Part shown: one piece after another, positions 7,913 to 16,392 of the stretch
How positions within the stretch are numbered: position 1 is the stretch's first letter
How the letters are laid out: each line of letters starts with the position of its first letter
Assembly: GCF_030373185.1 (NCBI RefSeq)
Contig: NZ_JAUCZH010000007.1
Coordinates: 62,001-126,000 of the forward strand
Length of the DNA: 64,000 nt
Direction of reading: 5' to 3'
From: Tabrizicola sp.
GTDB lineage: Bacteria > Pseudomonadota > Alphaproteobacteria > Rhodobacterales > Rhodobacteraceae
Translations under genes and position numbers: made by a program
Notes under the pieces: generated by a model
The model's input: the letters and a program-made list of their open reading frames with translations, nothing else
Databases searched by the model: none
Told to the model about the DNA's origin: nothing

Positions 7913-10900
7913 TCACTCGGCCGGGCTTGCCGCGCGACCCCGCCCGTTCGCGGCCTTCCACGCCCGGCGCTTCGTGCGTTGCCAGAACCACGGGCGTGGG
8001 TTGTCGGCGCGGGTGACCAGCATAAGAAGCGACGGGATGATGACCAGCGTCAGCACCGTGGCGAAGGTCAGCCCGTAGACGATGGCACTGGACAGCGCGA
8101 TCCACCACTGGGTTGACGGGGCGCCGATTGTCACCTCGTGGTTCAGAAGTTCAAGGTTCAGACCAAAGGCAATCGGCAGCACGCCCAGAATCGCCGTCAG
8201 CGCGGTCAGAACCACGGGCCGCGCCCGTTCGCGGCAGGTTTGCAGAATCGCCTCGATCTTCGGGCGGCCCTCACGGCGCAGGGTGTCAAAGGTGTCGATC
8301 AGCACGATGTTGTTGTTCACCACCACCCCTGCCAGAGCGATGACGCCGATTCCGGTCATGACCACGCTGAACGGCTGGCCCATGATCATCAGGCCCAACA
8401 AGACACCGATGGTGGACATGATCACCGCCGACAGCACCAGACCGACCGAGGTAAAGCTGTTGAACTGCGCCAGAAGCACGACAAAGATCAGGAAGATCGC
8501 CGCACCAAAGGCCTTGGACAGGAAGGCCATCGCCTCGGCCTGTTCCTCATCCTCGCCCGCCAGTTTCCAGCGGATGCCCAGCTTGTCCAGCTCTGCCGCC
8601 TGCAGGGCTGCCGTCACCGCAGCGCGCACGCCATCGGCCTGCACGCCTTCCCGGATACCCGCCTGCACGGTGACAGTGCGCGCGCCGTCAAGCCGGGTCA
8701 GCGTGCCGGTGGTGGGTGCCGCGCTTCGGGTGACAAAATTGGAAATCGGGACCGACCCTTCCGCCGTCTGGATCCGCAACTGATCCAGCGCCGAAATGGT
8801 GCGCAGGTCGGCAGGCAGGCGCAACACGATATCCACCGCATCGTCCGATCCGGCAGGGCGGAAATCGGAAAGCTTCAGCCCTCCGGTGACCAGCTGCACC
8901 ATCGCCCCCACGGTCGAGGGTGAAATGCCATGGCGCGCGGCGGCGGCACGGTCAACCTGCAACTCCCAGTCCACACCGGGCGGCGGCAGGCCGTTCGAGA
9001 TGTCGATGACATCCGGCACCGTTGCCAGCCGGTCGGCCACCGTGCGGGCCACGTCGTTCAGATAGGTCGGGTCGGCTGCGGAAAGCTGGATCTGGATCGC
9101 CTTTCCGGTGGGCGGCCCGGCCTGCGGCACGGAAACCTCGATCTCGACGCCGGGGATGCCGACCATCGCCTCGCGCAGGTCGGCAAGGATGGCGTTTGCG
9201 TTCTTTCTTTCGCGCCAGTCCAGGAATTCATACTGGATGGTGCCGATCACATCCGGGGCCAGATCGACCCCGCCACCACCACCCCCACCCGTGCGAGTGT
9301 AGACGGTGGCAATGCCGGGCCAGCCAAGGATCCGCGCCTCGGCCTGCGCCACAAGCGCATCCTTTTCCTGAATTGACAGGTTGCCGCGCGCCTTGACGTA
9401 AAGAAGGCCGAACTCCGGCTCTACATCGGGGAAGAACTCGGCCCCCTTGCCGTATTGCGTATAGGCGTAAGGCACTGACACCAAAAGCCCAAGCGCCAGA
9501 AACAGCACGATGACCGGATGCCGCACGGCCTTGCCGACCAGCCACATATAGGCCCCGTCCCTGTGCTGCGGCGGGTGCTTGAACGGCTTGGCTATCAGCG
9601 CGCCAAGGGTCGGCACGAAGATCAGCGCATAGATGAGCGAGGCGGAAAGCGTGACGATCAGGGTGATCGGCAGGTATTTCATGAACTCGCCCACGATGCC
9701 CGGCCAGAACAGCAGCGGCGAAAAGGCTGCAACCCGCGTTGCCGTGGCGGCCGTCACCGGCCCCGCCATCCGGTGCGAGGCCAGCGCGAAGGCCTCACGT
9801 TTGCCCATGCCTTCCGACATCCGGCGTTCGGCAAATTCGGTGACGATGATGGCGTCATCCACCAGCATCCCCACCGCAAGGATCAGCGAAAAGAGGACGA
9901 CGATATTGACCGTATAGCCCCAAAGCGACAAGGCCAGCATCCCCATCAGGAACGAGGCCGGAATGGCCAGCCCGATCAGAAGCGAGGCCCGGGCCGACAG
10001 CGCGTACAGGATGACGATGAAGACAAGGATGACCGCCGTCAGCACCGAATTCTGCAAATCGAACAGCAGTTGGCGCACGTCCTTGGACTTGTCCTGACTG
10101 AAGCCGATTTCGGTGCCTTCGGGCAGCAGGGCGCGGAATTCCTCGGTGATGGCCTTCACCTGATCGACGGTCTCGATCAGGTTGGCACCGCTGCGCTTTG
10201 ACACCTCGATCGCCACGGCGGGCGCGCCGTCAAGCCGGGTCACGGTTTCGGCTTCCTTGAAGGTCGGCAGGATCGAGGCAATGTCGCGCACCCGGACCAC
10301 CGCCGTTCCGGTCGAGATCACCGGCAGGTTGGCCACATCGGCGGCGGTTTCCAGCAGAGACGGCACCTTGATCGCGTAGCGCCCCATCGCCCCTTCCAGT
10401 GCGCCAGCGGCAACAAGCTGGTTTCCGGCGGCAAATCCGGCAATCAGGATATCGGGGCGCAAGCCATAGGTGGCCAGCTTGCCGGGGTCGATCACCACCT
10501 CGACCAGATCATCGCGCACACCTTGCAGGTTCGCGTTCAGGACCGATGGCAGATCTTCGATCCGGTCGCGCAATTCCCTCCCTGCCTGCGCCAGCACCCG
10601 TTCCGGCACATCGCCGGAAAGGGTGATGACCAGAATCGGAAACTCGGACAGGTTCACCTCATTGACGCTGGGTTCGTCCACCCCTGCCGGCAATTCGGGC
10701 CGCGCCTGCGCCACCTTGTTCCTGACATCGTCCAGCGCCTTGCCCAGATCGGCGCCGGCCTGAAACTCGATCAGCACGTTGCCGCCGCCCTGATAGGCGG
10801 TAGAGGTCATCTTCTTGATGCCGCTGATCGACTTCAGTGCCGATTCCATCGGGCGCAACAGCAGCCGTTCGCTGTCCTCGGGCGAGATGCCATCATAGTG

Positions 10901-11047
10901 CAGGCTGACGTAAAGGATCGGAATCTGGACATCCGGTTCCGCCTCTTTGGGGATGTTCACATAGGCCATCGCCCCGGCGATCATCAGAAAGATCAGAACC
11001 GAAAGCGTCAGCCGCGCGTTGGCGATGGCGGTCTCGACGATCTTCAT
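7913..11047 (-). CDS. RND efflux transporter inner-membrane permease
   Basis: 1044 residues, the standard size for AcrB-like pumps. It begins with a membrane helix (MKIVETAIANARLTLSVLIF) and then the porter domain with IPKEAEPDVQIP. The transmembrane proton-relay motif GMLVDDAIIVTEFAERRM (double Asp in TM4) is present, and a second repeat follows after residue ~515, with the second set of helices at about 850-1010. It overlaps the stop of the adaptor gene upstream by four bases, so the two are translated together. No outer-membrane channel gene is present here, so a TolC-like partner elsewhere is likely. Substrate unknown. Confidence 0.95.
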   Translation of the reverse strand: MKIVETAIANARLTLSVLIFLMIAGAMAYVNIPKEAEPDVQIPILYVSLHYDGISPEDSERLLLRPMESALKSISGIKKMTSTAYQGGGNVLIEFQAGADLGKALDDVRNKVAQARPELPAGVDEPSVNEVNLSEFPILVITLSGDVPERVLAQAGRELRDRIEDLPSVLNANLQGVRDDLVEVVIDPGKLATYGLRPDILIAGFAAGNQLVAAGALEGAMGRYAIKVPSLLETAADVANLPVISTGTAVVRVRDIASILPTFKEAETVTRLDGAPAVAIEVSKRSGANLIETVDQVKAITEEFRALLPEGTEIGFSQDKSKDVRQLLFDLQNSVLTAVILVFIVILYALSARASLLIGLAIPASFLMGMLALSLWGYTVNIVVLFSLILAVGMLVDDAIIVTEFAERRMSEGMGKREAFALASHRMAGPVTAATATRVAAFSPLLFWPGIVGEFMKYLPITLIVTLSASLIYALIFVPTLGALIAKPFKHPPQHRDGAYMWLVGKAVRHPVIVLFLALGLLVSVPYAYTQYGKGAEFFPDVEPEFGLLYVKARGNLSIQEKDALVAQAEARILGWPGIATVYTRTGGGGGGGVDLAPDVIGTIQYEFLDWRERKNANAILADLREAMVGIPGVEIEVSVPQAGPPTGKAIQIQLSAADPTYLNDVARTVADRLATVPDVIDISNGLPPPGVDWELQVDRAAAARHGISPSTVGAMVQLVTGGLKLSDFRPAGSDDAVDIVLRLPADLRTISALDQLRIQTAEGSVPISNFVTRSAAPTTGTLTRLDGARTVTVQAGIREGVQADGVRAAVTAALQAAELDKLGIRWKLAGEDEEQAEAMAFLSKAFGAAIFLIFVVLLAQFNSFTSVGLVLSAVIMSTIGVLLGLMIMGQPFSVVMTGIGVIALAGVVVNNNIVLIDTFDTLRREGRPKIEAILQTCRERARPVVLTALTAILGVLPIAFGLNLELLNHEVTIGAPSTQWWIALSSAIVYGLTFATVLTLVIIPSLLMLVTRADNPRPWFWQRTKRRAWKAANGRGRAASPAE

Positions 11048-12159
11048 GGCGTGGCACCCTGGGTGGCACCCGGCGCCGGGGCAACCGCGACTGTCTCGCC
11101 GTTGCGCACAAGATCCTGCCCGGCAACGATGATGCGCAGACCCTCGGGAATACCCCTGACCACAAGGCCATCGGGCGTGTCATCCATGATGGACACGGCG
11201 GCAAAGCCCGCGATGTTGTCAGGGCCGATGACGCGGACACCCAATTCACCGGTTTCCGCCAGCGTAATGACCGACCGCGGCACGACTACGGCGCGGGCAG
11301 GGGCGGCGGCCAGCAGCACCGCGGCCGTCATGCCGGAGGGCAGCGCATTGCCGGGGTTCGGCAGCGCGATTTCGACCGGAAAGGTCCGGGTCTGCGCCGA
11401 GGCCTCGCGCGACACCAGCCGGACGGTGCCTTCCATCTCGGTCCCGTTCACCAGCCGGACCCGGGCCTTGGACCCGACCGCAATTGCGCCGACGTCAACC
11501 TCGCTGACCTCTGCCGTCACAAGGATCGGATCAAGTGACAGGATCGTGGCCACCGGGGTGCCGGTCTGCACCCATTCGCCCAGTTCTACCTGCACCGCAT
11601 CAACGATACCGGGGAAGGGGGCCTTCAGTTCCAGCAAATCCATCGCCGCCGTCGCGCGGGCCAGTTCGGCGGCAGCGGCGTCGCGGGCGGACCGGGCGTT
11701 GGTCAGCTGAATCTCGGGCGTGTTGCCGCCCGCGAACAGCCGTTCGGCCAGTTCCAGCTCGCGTTCGCGCTGGGCAAGGGCAATCTCGGCAATCTCTGCC
11801 TGCGCCACGGTTTCCGGGCCTTCCAGCGTCAGGACAACCGTCCCCTGTTCCACCGTGCCGCCCTTGACCAGCCCAAGCGAGGCGATCACCCCGTCAGCGC
11901 GCGCGGCCAGCGCCACCCGCTTGTCGGCTGCGGTGATGCCGGAAAGGCGGATGGTGCGGGTGTGGTCGATGAACACCGGATCAACGGCCGCGACCGTGCG
12001 CAGGACGGGTTTCCTGTCGGCCACCGGCACCGTATCAGTAGGGGATTCCGGACCAGCCGTCCCTTGCGCACTGCCGACAGAGGAGAATTCCCCGGTTGCG
12101 ATCCATGCGCCAGCGGCGGCCAGAACACAGAATGCGGCGATGCGATGGAACCTGAACAT
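11044..12159 (-). CDS. RND efflux periplasmic adaptor (membrane fusion protein)
   Basis: 371 residues from the ATG at 12159 (MFRFHRIAAF), chosen because it gives a single N-terminal membrane anchor/signal and has GAGAAA upstream; the upstream frame is rich in Arg and not family-like. The order is HlyD-type: barrel-sandwich/lipoyl halves (ADKRVALAARADGVIASLGLVKG and LELKAPFPGIVDAVQVELGEWV) around a coiled-coil hairpin (about 115-165), then beta-barrel and C-terminal membrane-proximal domains. It links the inner-membrane pump to an outer-membrane channel. First gene of a two-gene operon, divergent from the DEAD-box helicase. Confidence 0.94.
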   Translation of the reverse strand: MFRFHRIAAFCVLAAAGAWIATGEFSSVGSAQGTAGPESPTDTVPVADRKPVLRTVAAVDPVFIDHTRTIRLSGITAADKRVALAARADGVIASLGLVKGGTVEQGTVVLTLEGPETVAQAEIAEIALAQRERELELAERLFAGGNTPEIQLTNARSARDAAAAELARATAAMDLLELKAPFPGIVDAVQVELGEWVQTGTPVATILSLDPILVTAEVSEVDVGAIAVGSKARVRLVNGTEMEGTVRLVSREASAQTRTFPVEIALPNPGNALPSGMTAAVLLAAAPARAVVVPRSVITLAETGELGVRVIGPDNIAGFAAVSIMDDTPDGLVVRGIPEGLRIIVAGQDLVRNGETVAVAPAPGATQGATP

Positions 12160-12538
12160 GGCGGATTTTTCTCGGTATGTGATTGATAAAACGTATTTCA
12201 TCGCCGTCATGCCGGTTCTGCGACGACGTGGCATCCGGCTCCGACCCGTTCCCAGGATCGCGGCGAATTGATACGCCCATAAGGTGAAAACGTCCAGACA
12301 AGCGACACGGCGCCGCATTCGGCAGCGCCGAGCCGTGTTTTCCGGCCTCTCCAGCCTTTCGCTTGACTTCAGGCGTGAAAGGCCCCATGTGCGCCCAGTC
12401 CGAAGGCCGTGCCGCGTGAGCACCGAAAGCCCCGGACATCTGGTTCCCAAATTCACGCAGGGGCGCCGCTTGCGGCACGGTCACGGGCATTGGCCCGGGG
12501 CGAGGGTCGCAGGCCCTTTGTCGATACGGGACCACCCA
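12160..12538. other. Divergent intergenic region between efflux operon and helicase
   Basis: 379 bases with no supportable gene. It must hold the promoters of both divergent units. I see a TTGACT at 12362-12367 but no convincing matching -10 element and no clear palindrome, so no promoter is called. Confidence 0.5.
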
Positions 12539-13891
12539 ATGACCACTTTTGCCGAACTCGGCCTTTCGCCAGCTATTCTGAAGGCGCTGGAAAAGACCAC
12601 ACTCAAGACACCCACGCCCATTCAGGCGCAGGCCATTCCCCATATCATGCAGGGCCGTGACCTGATGGGTCTGGCCCAGACCGGCACCGGCAAGACGGCG
12701 GCATTCGGCCTGCCACTTCTGCACCGGCTTCTGGACCTTGGCCACCCACCGGGACCAAAGAACGTGCGCGCGCTGATCCTTGCGCCGACGCGGGAACTGA
12801 TCGGTCAGATCAAGGACAACTTCGAGGTTTTCACCAAAGGCACCGCCGTCAAGGTGACGATGGTTGTCGGCGGCGCTTCGCTTTTCAAGCAGGCACAGGC
12901 GCTGTCGAAAGGCACCGACATTCTGGTGGCCACCCCCGGCCGTCTGATCGACCTTCTGGAACGCGGCGATGTCAGCCTTGAAAAATGCGCCTATCTGGTG
13001 CTGGACGAGGCTGACCACATGCTGGACATGGGTTTCATCCATTCCCTGCGCAAGATCGCCAAGCACATCCCGCTGAAGCGCCAGACCCTGCTGTTCTCGG
13101 CCACCATGCCGAAGGACATCTCGGAAATCGCCGATACCTATCTGCGTGACCCGATCAAGGTTCAGGTCGCGCCCCCCGGCAAGCCGATCGAGCGGATCGT
13201 GCAGGGTGTCTACTTCATCCCCAACGGTGACAAGGCGCGCTTGTTGGAAACTTACCTGAAAAAGCACCCGGGCGAGCAGGCACTGGTCTTTGGCCGCACC
13301 AAGCACGGGTCGGAAAAACTGTGCAAGCTTCTGGCGACATGGGGCTTCAAGGTCGGCTCGATCCACGGCAACAAGAGCCAGAACCAGCGCGACCGCACGC
13401 TAAGCGAATTCCGCGGCGGCGAACTTGACGTGCTTGTCGCAACCGATGTGGCCGCGCGCGGCATCGACATCCCCACCGTGCGCCATGTCTACAACTTCGA
13501 CCTGCCGAACGTGCCGGAAAACTATGTCCACCGCATTGGCCGCACCGCGCGCGCTGGGGCGGAAGGGACGGCCGTTGCCTTCTGCGCGCCCGCCGAGATG
13601 GGCGAATTGCAGGCAATCGAGAAGCTGTTGAAAAAGCCGATCCCGGTGCTGGGTGGCGCGCCGTGGTCTGCGGAAATGGTGGCTGCGGCCCCGAAGCCGG
13701 GGCAAAACCGTGGCCAGCGTCCCGGTGGGCGCGGCGGTCAGAAATCCGGTGCGCAGCCTCCGGCCAAGCCGCAGGGTCAGCGTCCGGGTGGCCAGAAGCC
13801 GCGCAGCGGAGGTGGGGCAAAGCCGCAGGGTGGCAGCTTTGCACCGCGTCGGGCCGAAGGCGGCGGCGGAGCAAAGCGCCGCCCGGGCTGA
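12539..13891 (+). CDS. rhlE: DEAD-box ATP-dependent RNA helicase (RhlE-like)
   Basis: 450 residues from the ATG at 12539 (MTTFAELGLSP); a longer frame upstream is not homologous to helicases. All core motifs are seen in order: Q-motif (TPIQAQAIP), I (AQTGTGKTAAF), Ia (PTRELIGQ), II (LDEADHMLDMGF), III (SATMP), V (VATDVAARGID) and VI (HRIGRTARAGAEG). The C-terminal tail (about 375-450) is basic and rich in Gly/Arg/Gln/Pro, a disordered RNA-binding extension typical of RhlE proteins. It likely remodels rRNA/mRNA structures; the exact substrate is not visible. Confidence 0.94.
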   Translation: MTTFAELGLSPAILKALEKTTLKTPTPIQAQAIPHIMQGRDLMGLAQTGTGKTAAFGLPLLHRLLDLGHPPGPKNVRALILAPTRELIGQIKDNFEVFTKGTAVKVTMVVGGASLFKQAQALSKGTDILVATPGRLIDLLERGDVSLEKCAYLVLDEADHMLDMGFIHSLRKIAKHIPLKRQTLLFSATMPKDISEIADTYLRDPIKVQVAPPGKPIERIVQGVYFIPNGDKARLLETYLKKHPGEQALVFGRTKHGSEKLCKLLATWGFKVGSIHGNKSQNQRDRTLSEFRGGELDVLVATDVAARGIDIPTVRHVYNFDLPNVPENYVHRIGRTARAGAEGTAVAFCAPAEMGELQAIEKLLKKPIPVLGGAPWSAEMVAAAPKPGQNRGQRPGGRGGQKSGAQPPAKPQGQRPGGQKPRSGGGAKPQGGSFAPRRAEGGGGAKRRPG

Positions 13892-13910
13892 GACAGGATC
13901 AGAGGCGGGT

Positions 13911-14363
13911 TCAGCCCGCCTCTTCCTCAAGGTTCAGTTTCATTTCAAGAATGACCTGCTGAATGGCCAGCGTCTCTCGCAAGAGACGTCTGGCCTCGTT
14001 GGCCGAGATCTTCCCGTCGCCAATTGCCTGATTGTATTCCGCCATCAGCATGCCAAAGCGCTGTGCGAGGGCGACCACATCCTGATTTACGCCCCTGGAC
14101 GAAGCATTCCGTTTTTCGGCGTCATAAGACAGTGTAATCCCGCGCAGATCGGCCAAGGCCACAGTCACATGCGGAAATCGGCTTGCCGCTTCCAGCGCGG
14201 CAACGACATCGACCGGCATGAAACGGTCATCATGTTCTTCGCTATCAGAGTAATAGCGCCCCAAAGTGGCTTTCGACCGGCCAGTAAGCTCGCAGGCGGC
14301 CTCGATCCCGACATCCTTGACCAGCGCTTCGGTGTGTTTCTTCAGATAAGACGCAACTGACAT
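13911..14363 (-). CDS. Phage CII-like / HTH-containing conserved hypothetical protein
   Basis: 150 residues from the ATG at 14363, with GGAG eight bases upstream. The N-terminal 30-50 region ACELTGRSKATLGRYYSDSE reads as a helix-turn-helix, followed by FMPVDVVAALEAASRFPHVTVALA, the arrangement found in alphaproteobacterial proteins related to phage regulator CII. The C-terminus is helical and acidic (ISANEARRLLRETLAIQQV then EMKLNLEEEAG). Convergent with the helicase (19-base gap). Probably a small DNA-binding protein; the target is unknown. Confidence 0.75.
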   Translation of the reverse strand: MSVASYLKKHTEALVKDVGIEAACELTGRSKATLGRYYSDSEEHDDRFMPVDVVAALEAASRFPHVTVALADLRGITLSYDAEKRNASSRGVNQDVVALAQRFGMLMAEYNQAIGDGKISANEARRLLRETLAIQQVILEMKLNLEEEAG

Positions 14364-14439
14364 AGGCCACTCCAACTCGGCACCTCGACGATCGAAGCCG
14401 GGGAAACACATTCCGATTTTCCCATTAACCATCTGGCAA

Positions 14440-14518
14440 AGCATTGTCATTCATAAAGAGGTTCCGGCCAGACCGGAACGTTGACGAGTATGCCGATGTC
14501 CCCAGCATCGGTTTTTTT
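14440..14518 (+). ncRNA. Candidate small RNA ending in a strong terminator
   Basis: A perfect hairpin GTTCCGG-CCAGA-CCGGAAC (14461-14479) is followed by a second perfect hairpin, CCGATG-TCCCCAG-CATCGG, and seven Ts (14493-14518). The strand-specific T-tract is on + but no + strand gene lies upstream within 550 bases: the nearest gene is on the minus strand and starts at 14363. An orphan terminator preceded by a hairpin is the usual look of a short sRNA. The 5' end is a guess; I found no convincing promoter. Confidence 0.4.
14493..14518 (+). terminator. Rho-independent terminator (orphan)
   Basis: Six-base-pair perfect stem CCGATG/CATCGG with a 7-base loop and a T7 run at 14512-14518. It may end a small RNA or act as an attenuator far upstream of tdk. 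Confidence 0.75.
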
Positions 14519-14573
14519 GGGCTCCGCCGCAGAGGCTCGACCATGCCAGACCCGCGGCAACAGCTCCAGTGCG

Positions 14574-14715
14574 GCGGACCCGGCTTGTTCACCAGTGCGA
14601 CGCCTGCTTGCGTCAGTTGTCAGTTTGCCGGGTCCGCAGACCCATCCCGTCGAGGTGTATTCGCCCATTGCCAGGCGCAACACGCCTTCGGCTTGCGCCG
14701 CACCCCGGCAATGGG
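14574..14715 (+). promoter_or_regulatory. Structured leader upstream of tdk
   Basis: Two nested structures precede tdk. First, GCGGACCCGGC (14574-14584) pairs with GCCGGGTCCGC (14627-14637) and encloses GACGC-CTGCTT-GCGTC. Second, CCCATTGCC (14664-14672) pairs with GGCAATGGG (14707-14715), and just inside it GGCGCAA (14674-14680) pairs with TTGCGCC (14693-14699). The tdk ATG is 17 bases after the last arm. I do not recognise a known riboswitch. Confidence 0.55.
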
Positions 14716-14731
14716 CTAGGGCATCGGTGCC

Positions 14732-15310
14732 ATGGCCAAGCTGTATTTCCACTTCTCCACCATGAACGCGGGGAAATCGACCTCGCTTCTTCAGGCGTCG
14801 CACAACTATCGCGAGGGGGGGATGGTGACCTATCTCATCACCGCGCAGTTCGACAACCGCGCCGGCGAAGGCCGCATTGCCAGCCGGATCGGGATAGGCG
14901 AGTCGGCCGATACCTTTGCGCCGGGCGAAGACCTGTTTGCCAAGCTCAAGGCGCGGTTTGCGGCTGGCAAGGTTGCTTGCGTCTTCATCGACGAGGCGCA
15001 GTTCCTGTCGAAAGAGCAGGTCTGGCAACTGGCCCGCGCGGTGGATGATCTGGGCGTACCGGTCATGGCTTACGGGTTGCGGGTGGATTTTCAGGGCAAC
15101 CTCTTTCCCGGTTCAGCCGCCCTTCTGGCCTGGGCCGATGAAATGCGCGAGGTCCGCACGATCTGCCATTGCGGCAAGAAGGCCACGATGGTGGTGCGCA
15201 AAGGCCCTGACGGGAAGGCTTTGAAGGACGGCGATCAGGTGGTGATCGGCGGCAACGAAACCTACGTCTCGCTTTGCCGCCGTCACTGGCGCGAAGCTGT
15301 GGAAGACTGA
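14732..15310 (+). CDS. tdk: Thymidine kinase
   Basis: 192 residues, typical type II thymidine kinase length. Phosphorylates thymidine with ATP in pyrimidine salvage. P-loop MNAGKST near residue 11, Walker B-like VFIDEAQFL near 88, lasso/substrate region with YGLRVDFQGNLFPGS, and the zinc-binding cysteines CHCGKKA and SLCRRHW. All expected residues are seen. The 3' end overlaps the convergent transporter gene by 28 bases. Confidence 0.96.
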   Translation: MAKLYFHFSTMNAGKSTSLLQASHNYREGGMVTYLITAQFDNRAGEGRIASRIGIGESADTFAPGEDLFAKLKARFAAGKVACVFIDEAQFLSKEQVWQLARAVDDLGVPVMAYGLRVDFQGNLFPGSAALLAWADEMREVRTICHCGKKATMVVRKGPDGKALKDGDQVVIGGNETYVSLCRRHWREAVED

Positions 15311-16206
15311 CGCGCGATCAGCACTCCGGCAAGGGCGATCAGCCCCATGCCACCGATGGCCAACCAGGTAAGCTGTTCGCCCCAAAGCGCAAATCCCCAG
15401 GCCGCCGATGCCGGCAGGATCACATATTCAAACACCGACACGCGCGAAGCATCTGCGATCTGGTAGGCCTTGATGATCATCGCGACCCCCAGAAGCGACC
15501 CCGCAGCCTGCACGAAAGTCCACCACAGGAAGGTAGCCGTCGGCCAGACCGGCCCACGCTGCAAAAATCCCTCGGCCCCGGCCGGCACGGCAAGTGGAGC
15601 AAGGGTCAGAACTGCCATCCCGATCAGGCCCAGCACCCCAAGCATGCCGAAGAAGCCGGCGACCATCGTCTCGGCCGTCTCTCCGGCGCACCATTCGCGG
15701 GTTGCGATGTTGCCCATCGCGTAAAGCGCCCCGGCGATGACCGGCAAAAGTGCTGCAAAGGATGCGCCCGACATCGCTTCGGGGCCAAGCACCATGACGA
15801 CCCCGGCAAAACCGACGGCGACAGCCAGCGTCTGAAGGCCCCTGATCGGCTGTCCATAACCGAACCGCTGGATCAGAAGCACGAAGATCGGCGCGGTGAA
15901 AAGGCCTGCCGCCACCTGCGCCACCGGCAGAAAGGCCAGCGCCCCGAAATAGATCAGCATCGCCAAACCATGGATGGCCGACCGGGCAAAGACTGCCTTG
16001 AATCGACGCGGGCGCAGGCGCAGGCCAAGCGGCACCGCCAACAGGGCCAGAAGCACCACCGCCATCGCCGTGCGGGTGGCATGAAACTGCCACAGCCCCG
16101 CATCCTCGGCGATCACGCGCACATAGTTGTCGGTAAAGGCGATCACGCAGGCATAGATCAGGACGGCGCCTGCCGCTGCCAACGTTCGGTTCGGACGTTC
16201 GGTCAT
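15283..16206 (-). CDS. DMT superfamily transporter (EamA domains)
   Basis: 307 residues from the ATG at 16206 (MTERPNRTLAAAG); upstream frame is not supported. Ten hydrophobic segments in two EamA repeats: the first half ends with IQRFGYGQPIRGLQTLAVAV, the second begins near SFAALLPVIAGALYAMGNIA and ends in WGEQLTWLAIGGMGLIALAG. Inner-membrane exporter of small metabolites or amino acids; substrate cannot be read from the sequence. It overlaps the tdk 3' end by 28 bases on the opposite strand. Confidence 0.9.
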   Translation of the reverse strand: MTERPNRTLAAAGAVLIYACVIAFTDNYVRVIAEDAGLWQFHATRTAMAVVLLALLAVPLGLRLRPRRFKAVFARSAIHGLAMLIYFGALAFLPVAQVAAGLFTAPIFVLLIQRFGYGQPIRGLQTLAVAVGFAGVVMVLGPEAMSGASFAALLPVIAGALYAMGNIATREWCAGETAETMVAGFFGMLGVLGLIGMAVLTLAPLAVPAGAEGFLQRGPVWPTATFLWWTFVQAAGSLLGVAMIIKAYQIADASRVSVFEYVILPASAAWGFALWGEQLTWLAIGGMGLIALAGVLIARQSSTASRQ

Positions 16207-16392
16207 GTCTGCTTGCCTGTCATGGAGACTTGATGCCCTTGCAAGATGGCCTGTGCCTGCCTGAAGGCGACGCATTGCCGGAAGAACCGGTCGCGGATTG
16301 GCAAGGATGCGGCATGGCACAGCTTGGGTGATTGTGAAGATGATCCGCAAGGGCTAGACTGCCCGGCAAAACAGGCAGAGATCCCGCAGCCG

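Noticed and set aside
12035-13366. Minus-strand open frame of 443 residues
   Set aside because: Covers the helicase and divergent promoter region antisense; no recognisable domain.
14447-15028. Minus-strand frame of 193 residues opposite tdk and its leader
   Set aside because: Part looks protein-like but most is antisense to tdk, and the rest is explained by the inverted-repeat structure; no ribosome site.
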